Of a stretch of 64,000 nucleotides of DNA, positions 28,802 to 36,587 are shown one piece after another; the stretch's first letter is position 1, and the number at the start of each line of letters is the position of its first letter. The notes under the pieces were generated by a model. That model saw only the letters and a list, made by a program, of their open reading frames with translations, ran no database searches and had not been told where the DNA came from. The translations under genes and the position numbers were made by a program. The stretch spans positions 310,001 through 374,000 of the forward strand of contig JBAZUB010000001.1 in the NCBI GenBank assembly GCA_041661625.1, written 5' to 3'. The stretch is from Patescibacteria group bacterium. GTDB lineage: Bacteria; Patescibacteriota; Patescibacteriia; JAHIZJ01.

Positions 28802-29865
28802 GATTTTGCCGTTAGGCTGACCAGTAAATCAGTTAGACGTTCACCGGCGTCTGGTTTGGCCAATTGGCGTATATTTTTTGACAGTACCTCGCGCCAGCCT
28901 GGATTGGCGAGCAAACCCTGAATTACATTGACTAAAAATTCCGAGTCGATTGACTGTTGATCGAGTACTACCGCCGCGTTGTAGCGCTTTAATAGATCAG
29001 CGTTTGCTTCCTGGTGGGTGTGTGGCATTGGTATAAAAACAGTTGGCTTACCCAGAGCTGCTGCTTCAGTAATGCTGGACAAACCGGCCCGACAAACAAC
29101 CACGTCAGCCGCGGCATAAGCGTGCTTCATATCTTCGGCTAGGAATTCATAGGTGTGGTAATTTTCATGCTTTAGCTTGATTAGCATCTTTTGGGGGCCA
29201 AAGATATGAATCAGCTGGCAGATCTCTACCAGACGGAAGCCGGCTCCGGCGATTAATTCGTTTATCGGTGCGGCGCCAGTTCCGCCGCCAAAAACTAACA
29301 CGATTGGCGGCTCTGGTTTGAGGTTAAATATCTTAGCCGCTTGAGCCCGGTCACCCATTAACAACTCGGTCCGGATCGGGTTACCAATCCACGTTGTCTT
29401 GCTCCTGGGGAAATCACGCAACGAGCTTTCAAACGTAACGCTGATTTTCTTGGCCACCGAGGCTACCAATTTATTGGCCAAACCCGGCACAACATCCTGC
29501 TGGTGCACCAAAGCTGGAATGCCCAACATGCGACCCGCCCAAATGACCGATACGCTTACATAGCTACCGACTGATAATATTGCGTCAGGTTTTTGAGCCC
29601 GCAACAGACCGTAAGACTTGAAAAAACCGGCTATCACTTTAAACGGATCAATTAAATTGCTTAGAGAAAAATACCGTCGTAGTTTGCCGGCTGGAACCGA
29701 ATAAAACTTTATACCGGCTCGCTCAACCAGCATCCGTTCCGGTTGTGAATTTGTGCCAATAAAAAACAATACCGCGTCCGGATATCGCTTACGAAATACT
29801 TCGGCTACGGCCAGTAAGGGCGTAATAGTACCGCCGGTTCCACCCCCCACTAATGCGATTTTCAT
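28798..29865 (-). CDS. murG: Lipid II synthase (GlcNAc transferase)
   Basis: 355 residues. MurG transfers GlcNAc to lipid I on the inner membrane face. The N-terminal loop reads LVGGGTGGTITPLLAVAEV, with Thr where GGTGGHI usually has His. The C-terminal FGGGTGAAPINELI and the donor-site region CRAGLSSITEAAALGKPTVFIP with PMPHTHQEANA are typical. It is coupled to murC and follows ftsW after 39 bases. Confidence 0.95.
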   Translation of the reverse strand: MKIALVGGGTGGTITPLLAVAEVFRKRYPDAVLFFIGTNSQPERMLVERAGIKFYSVPAGKLRRYFSLSNLIDPFKVIAGFFKSYGLLRAQKPDAILSVGSYVSVSVIWAGRMLGIPALVHQQDVVPGLANKLVASVAKKISVTFESSLRDFPRSKTTWIGNPIRTELLMGDRAQAAKIFNLKPEPPIVLVFGGGTGAAPINELIAGAGFRLVEICQLIHIFGPQKMLIKLKHENYHTYEFLAEDMKHAYAAADVVVCRAGLSSITEAAALGKPTVFIPMPHTHQEANADLLKRYNAAVVLDQQSIDSEFLVNVIQGLLANPGWREVLSKNIRQLAKPDAGERLTDLLVSLTAKS

Positions 29866-29904
29866 ACCTCAACTATACCCGAATTTGGATAAAATGCAAG
29901 CCGG

Positions 29905-31044
29905 TTACGACCGGCGCGATGTGGCGCTGGTTTGCTTGGAAATGTTAACCAGTACGCCCACCGCGAAGAGTGACGATACTACCGCGGTACTGCCGTGGCT
30001 GATAAACGGCAGTGGAATGCCGGTCAGCGGTACGATGCCCACCATGGCGGCAATATTAAAAAAAGCTTGAAATACAATCCAAACAACGATACCAGCACTG
30101 ACGTAACGGCTAAAATTATCCGGCGCCTGTCGGGCGATTCTAAATCCTCGCAACATCAAGTAACCAAATAATGCAATTAGGCAAAGTGAAAAAAGCAAAC
30201 CCATTTCCTCCGCTATAATAGCAAAGATAGAATCGCCCTGAACTTCGGGTAGAAAATTATATTTCTGGCGTGAATGCCCCAGGCCCAACCCAAACCATCC
30301 GCCGGATCCAATCGCCAACAAGGCTTGGTTGATATGATAACCAATTCCCTGCGGGTCGGATTCGGGATTCAAGAAGACTGTAAAGCGCGCTGCCCGATAC
30401 GGGGCTATTTTGATCATCAGCATGAAAAAAGCGGAACTAAAAACACCCAGCAATCCCACGTGCCATGGGTTGGCGCCGCCGATGAAGAATACACCCACGG
30501 CCATAACGCACAGTATCAGCATGGTACTAAAATCGGGCTCAAGCAAAATCAAACCGGCCACTAGAGCCAGCATGATTATAAATGGCAAAAATCCATACAA
30601 AAAATCTTTAACCCCCTGGCCGCGTTTTTGCAGCCAATTGGCCAGATAGAATAAAAAAGTCAGCTTGGCTATTTCGGCCGGTTGGATGGTGGAAAAACCC
30701 AGATTAATCCAACGATGCGATCCCTTGATATTCAGTCCGATGCCGGGAATAAAAACAACAAGTAATAACAGTATTGTCCCAATCAACAATGGAAATGACC
30801 AGCGCTGCCAAAACCGATAGTCAATCTTGGTAGCGATCCAAAAACCAAAACAACCCAATAGCACGCCATACAACAGCTGATGCTTGATATAATAATTGCT
30901 GTCTCCAAAACGCTCATACCCGACCACCGTACTGGCCGAAGACAGCATGACAAGACCGATTAATAATATTAATCCGATCGTGGCCATCAAACGGTAGTCG
31001 GGTGCGTGTCCTGTGCTAGCTTGTCGGTGCCGAGTTATCTTCAC
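29905..31044 (-). CDS. ftsW: Septal peptidoglycan glycosyltransferase FtsW
   Basis: 379 residues with about ten TM segments, a SEDS-family polymerase that works with FtsI. Family features: YYIKHQLLYGVLLG, KGSHRWINLG (the conserved extracellular W/R motif), PAEIAKLTFLFYLA, LLEPDFSTMLIL (conserved Asp), and the C-terminal PLTGIPLPFISHGSTAVVSS. Translation starts at a GTG that overlaps the murD stop as GTGA. RodA is the alternative, but the murD-murG context favours FtsW. Confidence 0.95.
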   Translation of the reverse strand: MKITRHRQASTGHAPDYRLMATIGLILLIGLVMLSSASTVVGYERFGDSNYYIKHQLLYGVLLGCFGFWIATKIDYRFWQRWSFPLLIGTILLLLVVFIPGIGLNIKGSHRWINLGFSTIQPAEIAKLTFLFYLANWLQKRGQGVKDFLYGFLPFIIMLALVAGLILLEPDFSTMLILCVMAVGVFFIGGANPWHVGLLGVFSSAFFMLMIKIAPYRAARFTVFLNPESDPQGIGYHINQALLAIGSGGWFGLGLGHSRQKYNFLPEVQGDSIFAIIAEEMGLLFSLCLIALFGYLMLRGFRIARQAPDNFSRYVSAGIVVWIVFQAFFNIAAMVGIVPLTGIPLPFISHGSTAVVSSLFAVGVLVNISKQTSATSRRS

Positions 31045-32426
31045 GATAGCCTCCGTACGGCTTTAACAAACTGCTCCGCCCGATCGAACTCATTCTTGAA
31101 TAAATTAAAACTCGCCGCCGCGGGCGATAATACCACCGTCTCGCCCGACCTAGCTAGGCCAGCTGCAATTTTAACCGCTTGCTCCATATCAGCCGCCGGG
31201 TAAACTAATCGCTTGGCAATATTATGTCGAATGATATCGCTGGCATTGCCCGGCAACAGAATCACCGCCTTAACTGAACGATCGATTTCCTGGCACAAGG
31301 TCTGATAATCCAGATCTTTGTTCTGACCGCCGGCAATAAGAAATAGCGGTCCCTGCGGCGCTAATGCTTTTATCGCTGCCAGTGTCGCTATTGGCGCCGT
31401 GGCCGTCGTGTCATTGATATACTGCACGCCACCAACTGTTCGAATTAACTCCAGACGATCGGGAATCCCCTTAAATTTTCGTACCACCCGGCGAATCGTA
31501 GGCAATGAGACTCCCAGAGCAGCCGTTAAGGTGATCGCTCCCAGCACATTTTCTAGGTTGTGCCCGCCTAGTAGTTGGATTTCACTGACCGGCATTACAA
31601 CGACATTTTTTTTGATCGTGCCGAAGTATATTTGATCGCCATCGGCAAACGCGCCTTTTATTGTTGATTTAGTAAACGGCTGTTTTGAAAACCAAAACAA
31701 TTTACTCCGCACTCGTTTACCGAGCAGCCGCGTGCTGTCATTGTCATAATTGAGCACTCCGATATCGTTTGGTTTCTGATATTCTAAAATAATTCCTTTG
31801 GTGTCGCGATAATGGGCAAAGGAGCGATAACGATTCAGATGATCCGGCAATACATTGGTAATCAACGCCGCGTGCGGGCTTATTCGGTGTCGTACTAATC
31901 CCTCGAGTTGCCAAGATGATAACTCTAACACCACGGGGTTGCGTACTGGCAAACGATCGATAATCTCCAGCATGGCCGTAGTGCGGATATTGCCGGCGAC
32001 CAACGTTTTGGGTTTTACTTGTTTTAAAATCTGCCAGACCAGCGTAGTAGTGGTGCTTTTTCCTTTGGTACCGGTGATGCCAATGATGGGCACTTTTACC
32101 TGGCTAAAAAATATTCCGGCTTCATTTTCAATTCTGGCACCGGCTTTTTGGGCGGTCTTTAATAATGGCGAGTTATTTGGCACACCCGGGTTTTGAATTA
32201 CAATATCGGCGTTCATAAAATCCTGGTGTTCATGCCGGCCCAACGTGTATGAAACGCGTGCATTTTTTAGCTTCGCCAAAGATGGCCTCAATACCACGGC
32301 ATCACGTAAATCAGTGACGACAATCTTGGCACCGTGTTTCAAAAAATATTTAGTCGCCGCCAGTCCCCCGCCGTAGAGCCCCAATCCCATAATCAGGACG
32401 CGTTTGTTTTTCCATTTATGTTTCAT
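31041..32426 (-). CDS. murD: UDP-MurNAc-L-alanine--D-glutamate ligase
   Basis: 461 residues. MurD adds D-Glu to UDP-MurNAc-L-Ala. The N-terminal RVLIMGLGLYGGG Rossmann-like segment, the P-loop GITGTKGKSTTTTLVW (near 116), LELSSWQLEG and NVLPDHLNRY are diagnostic. The C-terminal part has PHRLE-type FKGIPDRLELIRTV and NDTTATAPIATLAAI. It is 171 bases downstream of mraY, with two palindromes in the gap. Confidence 0.96.
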   Translation of the reverse strand: MKHKWKNKRVLIMGLGLYGGGLAATKYFLKHGAKIVVTDLRDAVVLRPSLAKLKNARVSYTLGRHEHQDFMNADIVIQNPGVPNNSPLLKTAQKAGARIENEAGIFFSQVKVPIIGITGTKGKSTTTTLVWQILKQVKPKTLVAGNIRTTAMLEIIDRLPVRNPVVLELSSWQLEGLVRHRISPHAALITNVLPDHLNRYRSFAHYRDTKGIILEYQKPNDIGVLNYDNDSTRLLGKRVRSKLFWFSKQPFTKSTIKGAFADGDQIYFGTIKKNVVVMPVSEIQLLGGHNLENVLGAITLTAALGVSLPTIRRVVRKFKGIPDRLELIRTVGGVQYINDTTATAPIATLAAIKALAPQGPLFLIAGGQNKDLDYQTLCQEIDRSVKAVILLPGNASDIIRHNIAKRLVYPAADMEQAVKIAAGLARSGETVVLSPAAASFNLFKNEFDRAEQFVKAVRRLS

Positions 32427-32471
32427 AGCTTGGTTTATTGTACAATATTTTTCGGAGAATTAAAAGGCACA

Positions 32472-32500
32472 CGAAAATGTTTTCGACTTTTCGCGAAAAG
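32472..32500. repeat. Two adjacent palindromes between mraY and murD
   Basis: CGAAAATGTTTTCG (32472-32485) and CTTTTCGCGAAAAG (32487-32500) are each perfect dyads, one base apart. A third hairpin, GCTTCC / GGAAGC, lies near 32535-32552. They could be operators for murD or RNA stems in the mraY-murD transcript. Confidence 0.6.
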
Positions 32501-32597
32501 GTATATTAAACTGCAATAATCCTAAATCCCAACAATGCTTCCGTCTTGGAAGCTGTCTACATTCTAAATTCATAATTCTCACTTTTAAATTATCCTC

Positions 32598-33650
32598 CTA
32601 TGATTTGTCCACCAGGAATATGATCAACCCAATTGCCGCAGTCACGGCCGCGATTACCCAAAACCGCATCACAATCTTAGTTTCCGGCCAGCCGATTGCT
32701 TCCAGGTGATGATGGATCGGGGCTGATAAAAATACTTTGCGGTGGAGAAATTTCTTGCTGCTGATCTGAATTATCACCGAGAGTGACTCAATCACGAACA
32801 ACAGACCGATAATCGGCAGCAAAAATGCCGTGTTTGTTAACATGGCTATAACACCCAGCGTCGTGCCCAACGACATCGCTCCTGTATCCCCCATGAAGAA
32901 TCGAGCCGGGTGGATATTAAACCAGAGGAAGGCCAGCAAGGAACCAACGATTACACCACAGAACGCGGCTAGATTATATTTCCCCTGCATAAAACATATG
33001 ACGCTATAAACCGTAAACGCAGCTAACAACGTCCCGCCCGATAATCCATCCAGCCCATCGATTTCATTGACTGAAAAAGAAGTCGCCACGATCACAAATA
33101 TAAATATGGGAATATACCACCAACCGATGTTGAAGTTGCCCAGAAATGGGATGTGCAGCAGATCCCAGTCCAGCTTGTAGTAAAACCAATAGGCACCCAC
33201 AATAGCAATCACGGTATAAATTAATAGGCGGTGTCGTATTTTTAAGCCCCCGCCATATGGACCGATTTTCTTAACATTAAAAATGTCATCCACTAAACCC
33301 ACCAATGCGGCGGCCACTAACGCACCTAATGGCAGGAGCGTTTCACCTCTAGTTAAAAAGTTTAGACGATGGATAAAATCACCATCGATAAGTCTGGATA
33401 GGGCAAAGAATATTATCGCCAGCACCAGCGTAGTCACCCAGATCAGTAGGCCACCCATGACCGGCGTGCCGGATTTTTTTAGGTGCAGCTTGGCAAATAT
33501 CGGCGCCGAAGCCTCATCCCGAATCTGCTTGCCCATCTTATATTTGTACAAAAAGTGGGTTAGCGCCGGCGTCCAAGCAATCGCGACCACAAATGAGCAA
33601 ACGGTCAGGACAAAAATGGCGATTACTTCCGTGTCTTGTGGAAAAACCAT
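32598..33650 (-). CDS. mraY: Phospho-MurNAc-pentapeptide transferase
   Basis: 350 residues with about ten TM segments. MraY links the UDP-MurNAc-pentapeptide to undecaprenyl phosphate to give lipid I. Family motifs: KSGTPVMGGLLI, AALVGLVDDIFNVKK (the Asp pair), NEIDGLDGLSGG, FMGDTGAMSLGTTLG and APIHHHLEAIGWPETKIVMRFW. It starts 5 bases after the small membrane gene at 33655 and leads the murD-ftsW-murG-murC-murB block. Confidence 0.97.
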   Translation of the reverse strand: MVFPQDTEVIAIFVLTVCSFVVAIAWTPALTHFLYKYKMGKQIRDEASAPIFAKLHLKKSGTPVMGGLLIWVTTLVLAIIFFALSRLIDGDFIHRLNFLTRGETLLPLGALVAAALVGLVDDIFNVKKIGPYGGGLKIRHRLLIYTVIAIVGAYWFYYKLDWDLLHIPFLGNFNIGWWYIPIFIFVIVATSFSVNEIDGLDGLSGGTLLAAFTVYSVICFMQGKYNLAAFCGVIVGSLLAFLWFNIHPARFFMGDTGAMSLGTTLGVIAMLTNTAFLLPIIGLLFVIESLSVIIQISSKKFLHRKVFLSAPIHHHLEAIGWPETKIVMRFWVIAAVTAAIGLIIFLVDKS

Positions 33651-33654
33651 AATA

Positions 33655-34005
33655 TCAAATAATTAATTCGCGACGCATCAGCCAACCGGCCCAAAGTAGC
33701 AGCGCTTGCAGTATGACCGTGATGGCCAGTAGCACGTATACCATCGGCCGCGCTCGCTTATACATTATAATGGACAAGGCTAAATTAATAAAGATAAAGC
33801 CGGTACCAGATAGGGGCATTATCAGAATCCGATGCCACGGACCGTATAGATCGATGCCAAAATAGATGTTATAATGAAGTGGAACGTACTCGGTTTGGTT
33901 TTGAAACTTTGAATATAACAGCCACCACAGCGATCCATTGATAATGATCGCGACGCCGGCAAGCAGTAGAATTATTTTATCCTTGAAATATTGCGGTAGT
34001 TTCAT
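33655..34005 (-). CDS. Small membrane protein upstream of mraY, function unknown
   Basis: 116 residues from the ATG at 34005 (MKLPQYFKDKIILLLAG), with three hydrophobic segments (IILLLAGVAIIINGSLWWLL, LSGTGFIFINLALSIIMY, YVLLAITVILQALLLWAGWL) and a conserved-looking YNIYFGIDLYGPWHRI loop. I recall similar short proteins in CPR genomes but cannot name a family. It is probably in the mraY operon, as its stop is 5 bases from the mraY start. It is divergent from the glycosyltransferase at 34024, so the promoters overlap the coding starts. Confidence 0.7.
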   Translation of the reverse strand: MKLPQYFKDKIILLLAGVAIIINGSLWWLLYSKFQNQTEYVPLHYNIYFGIDLYGPWHRILIMPLSGTGFIFINLALSIIMYKRARPMVYVLLAITVILQALLLWAGWLMRRELII

Positions 34006-34023
34006 TATTTTTTTGCAATACAC

Positions 34024-35874
34024 ATGACCAATTGGCTGAATAAACGCGCCACCTGGCTGGCGCTGGCTTTACTGGCCGGCATGCTGGTCGTAGAGCTGAC
34101 CAGCGCTATGACCCAATCCCAGATTATTGACGAAGCGCCTCATATTGCCGCCGGGTATTCGTACTGGACGACCGGGGACTTTAAGATGAACCCAGAACAC
34201 CCCCCGCTGATTAAGATGCTGGCCACGCTGCCGCTTCAGTTTATGAAGTTAAAACCGATTACGTCGTTTTCGGCTTGGGAAACAAATCCCGACCAGTGGC
34301 AATTGGGACGCCAGTTCCTGTACGAAAATACCGCGAGTCACACATGGTTGCTGTTTTGGGCGCGCCTGCCAATCATGCTACTCAGTATAATCCTCGGCTG
34401 GATTATTTTCAAATGGTCAGCCCATTTGTTCGGAGCTACCGGCGGTTTGCTGTCATTGTTATTCTATGTGTGTGACCCCACCGTGATCGCTCACTCGCGA
34501 TGGATTACGACCGATTTGGGCATTGCCTTGGGTCTGTTTGCCACGCTTTATTTTCTCAAACGTTTTGTAGATCGGTCGTCAACCAAAAACTTTCTATTGT
34601 TTGTTTTAATTTACGGCTTGGCTCAAGTAGCCAAATTTTCGGCGGTGATTCTTTTCCCACTTACCATACTGTACTTGATCATCGCTTGGTGGCAGCGGCG
34701 CGGCCAGTCCCCCGCCTCCGTTGATAATACGCGGGAGTTTCTGGCTCCGCGATCGATAAAGAAGATTTTCTATTTTGCGTTGCTCTTGTTACTTGGAAGC
34801 TTCCTGATCACTTGGGCGATCTACGGTTTCGAAATGCGCCTGCCCGCTTCTGACCCCGAGGTAGCGCACGGCTTCGCGCTAGGTAAATCACTGGTGCATT
34901 ATGACACGCCGACATTGAAATTTATCAACCTCATCACCGACACCGGCACGGGTGTGGGACACTTTGTTCAACGCTTGACCGAAACCGTACCGCTACCGGC
35001 CTACAGTTATTTCAAGGGTTTTGTGGTTCTCTCAATCCACAACTATTGGGGCCATATGGCTTATCTGATGGGTCACTACTCCAACACCGGCTGGTGGTAC
35101 TACTTTATTATCGCATTTCTAATTAAATCTCCTCTGGTCACCCTGGCCTTTCTGTTGGTAATATTGGCCTTACTGGGTCGACGCTTGTTTATGCGCGACC
35201 ATGACCAGACAATGAATTTAGCCAAAACGCGCCGGCACCGATTTTCTCTGGCACCGTTTTGCCAGCGATTAAGAAAATCAAAAATCGATTGGTGGATCAT
35301 TATACTTACACCCACGGCATACTTCATTTGGACGCTGACCAGCAAGCTGAATCTGGGAGTACGGCACTTGTTGCCGATCTACCCATTCATTTTCATTGGT
35401 TTTGGCGTATTAGCTACGCTCAAATGGTCCCGCCGCGGTTTAGTGTTAAAATTCCTGGGTTTGGCCTTGGTACTATTCTACGTCGTTGATTCCTTCGCCA
35501 TTTATCCGCATTATATTTCCTACTTCAACCAGTCAATCGGTGGGCCCAGCCAGGGATACAAGTATCTACTCGATTCCAATATTGATTGGGGGCAAGATCT
35601 GATCCTCCTGAAAAAATACTTAGACGAACGAGATTTAAACTTTGTCTACTTCCATTACTTCGGTACGGCCGACCCGAAAGCTTATGGAATCGACCATGTC
35701 TCGCCGCCCACTAACGATCAGATCGCCGAACTACCCGATTTTCATGGTACGGTTGCCATCAGCCTATCTGGCTTGTATTCACAGAGCGGTGAATATCGCT
35801 GGCTGCTGGATTATAAGCCGGTGGTCACTATCGGATATTCCATTCGGGTATACGACATCGATTTTCGTAAATAA
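34024..35874 (+). CDS. Membrane glycosyltransferase, GT39/ArnT-like
   Basis: 616 residues with about 11 TM segments. The early DEAPHIAAGYSYWTTGDFKMNPEHPPLIKML, given here in parts as DEAPHIAAGYSYW and MNPEHPPLIKM, matches the acidic first-loop motif of polyprenyl-phosphate-sugar-dependent GT-C enzymes. The C-terminal part has NLGVRHLLPIYPFIFIG and LLDSNIDWGQDLILLKKYL, both typical of this bacterial group. It probably moves a sugar from a lipid carrier to a surface acceptor. Acceptor and sugar are unknown. It ends at a strong terminator. Confidence 0.85.
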   Translation: MTNWLNKRATWLALALLAGMLVVELTSAMTQSQIIDEAPHIAAGYSYWTTGDFKMNPEHPPLIKMLATLPLQFMKLKPITSFSAWETNPDQWQLGRQFLYENTASHTWLLFWARLPIMLLSIILGWIIFKWSAHLFGATGGLLSLLFYVCDPTVIAHSRWITTDLGIALGLFATLYFLKRFVDRSSTKNFLLFVLIYGLAQVAKFSAVILFPLTILYLIIAWWQRRGQSPASVDNTREFLAPRSIKKIFYFALLLLLGSFLITWAIYGFEMRLPASDPEVAHGFALGKSLVHYDTPTLKFINLITDTGTGVGHFVQRLTETVPLPAYSYFKGFVVLSIHNYWGHMAYLMGHYSNTGWWYYFIIAFLIKSPLVTLAFLLVILALLGRRLFMRDHDQTMNLAKTRRHRFSLAPFCQRLRKSKIDWWIIILTPTAYFIWTLTSKLNLGVRHLLPIYPFIFIGFGVLATLKWSRRGLVLKFLGLALVLFYVVDSFAIYPHYISYFNQSIGGPSQGYKYLLDSNIDWGQDLILLKKYLDERDLNFVYFHYFGTADPKAYGIDHVSPPTNDQIAELPDFHGTVAISLSGLYSQSGEYRWLLDYKPVVTIGYSIRVYDIDFRK

Positions 35875-35894
35875 CCTCCCACCATCCCGCGATG

Positions 35895-35931
35895 ATCAAA
35901 AGCCCCGCACTATTTTGCGGGTGTTTTTGAT
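35895..35931 (+). terminator. Terminator of the GT39-like gene
   Basis: ATCAAAA-GC-CCCGC (35895-35908) pairs with GCGGG-TG(T)-TTTTGAT (35917-35931), with the T-run inside the right arm. Confidence 0.8.
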
Positions 35932-35946
35932 TGACTCATTAATAAA

Positions 35947-35972
35947 GAAAAACCGGCCTGCGGCAAGCCGGT
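35947..35972 (-). terminator. Terminator of the 36-kb small membrane gene
   Basis: On the reverse strand ACCGGC, a 9-base loop, GCCGGT, then TTTTTC (plus-strand A run at 35947-35951). It lies 10 bases after the stop codon. Confidence 0.8.
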
Positions 35973-35981
35973 ATACGAACT

Positions 35982-36431
35982 TCAGTGGCGGAATATCGGC
36001 CGCAACAATTGCCAGGTGACAAACACCGAGACCAGCCAGATGGCTATCGCGATGTATTTCATCTCCGCAACTCCGCGCCTAACCCGCCAGACTAGCCCGC
36101 CCAATGCCAGCATCACGATTCCGGCGGTAACCGACCAGCGCCAATCCCCCATTTGGCAACCGGACCAGAATACGTTGCCCAGCATGCCTTCGGCCACCGC
36201 GCCAGTGAAGAAACCGAACCGAGCCATACGATTCTGGATCATCGGCAGCACCAGTCCCAACACGACGATGACCATCGGACAGAACAGGTTCTCTGAATAC
36301 GCGGCCACCAGACTATGAAAGGCGGCCACGCTGACGGCGATTAGTACGCCGGCAAACAACATCGAACCAAAGAGCCACTTCAGAGCCGGATTCAACCACG
36401 AACGCGAGTGATACCGACCTGCCCTTACCAT
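35982..36431 (-). CDS. Small four-TM membrane protein, function unknown
   Basis: 149 residues with hydrophobic segments near 19-44 (LFGSMLFAGVLIAVSVAAF), 52-66, 100-114 (TAGIVMLALGGLVWRV) and 126-143 (IAIAIWLVSVFVTWQLL). The ATG follows a GGGGG stretch. It is a single gene with its own promoter (36498-36526) and terminator, and is GC-richer than the pil operon. No family is recognised. Confidence 0.7.
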   Translation of the reverse strand: MVRAGRYHSRSWLNPALKWLFGSMLFAGVLIAVSVAAFHSLVAAYSENLFCPMVIVVLGLVLPMIQNRMARFGFFTGAVAEGMLGNVFWSGCQMGDWRWSVTAGIVMLALGGLVWRVRRGVAEMKYIAIAIWLVSVFVTWQLLRPIFRH

Positions 36432-36497
36432 GCCAACCCCCAGACTTTGTCAGCCTCAAGCATGGCCTCCCTGTTTACTTAAAGGGAGATACTGCCT

Positions 36498-36526
36498 ATT
36501 TAACGGCATGGCCAGCTTATTGTCAA
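36498..36526 (-). promoter_or_regulatory. Promoter of the 36-kb small membrane gene
   Basis: Reverse-strand TTGACA (36526-36521), 17 bases, TTAAAT (36503-36498). It is back to back with the pilB promoter. The leader carries a CTCCC / GGGAG hairpin. Confidence 0.78.
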
Positions 36527-36533
36527 TGTGTGT

Positions 36534-36562
36534 TTGACTAAACAATTTTTCTGTGATATAAT
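36534..36562 (+). promoter_or_regulatory. Promoter of the type IV pilus operon
   Basis: TTGACT (36534-36539), 17 bases, perfect TATAAT (36557-36562), 26 bases before pilB. It lies 8 bases from the divergent promoter's -35 box, so one regulator could affect both. Confidence 0.85.
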
Positions 36563-36587
36563 ATGTAAGTAAAATACAAAGAATGGT

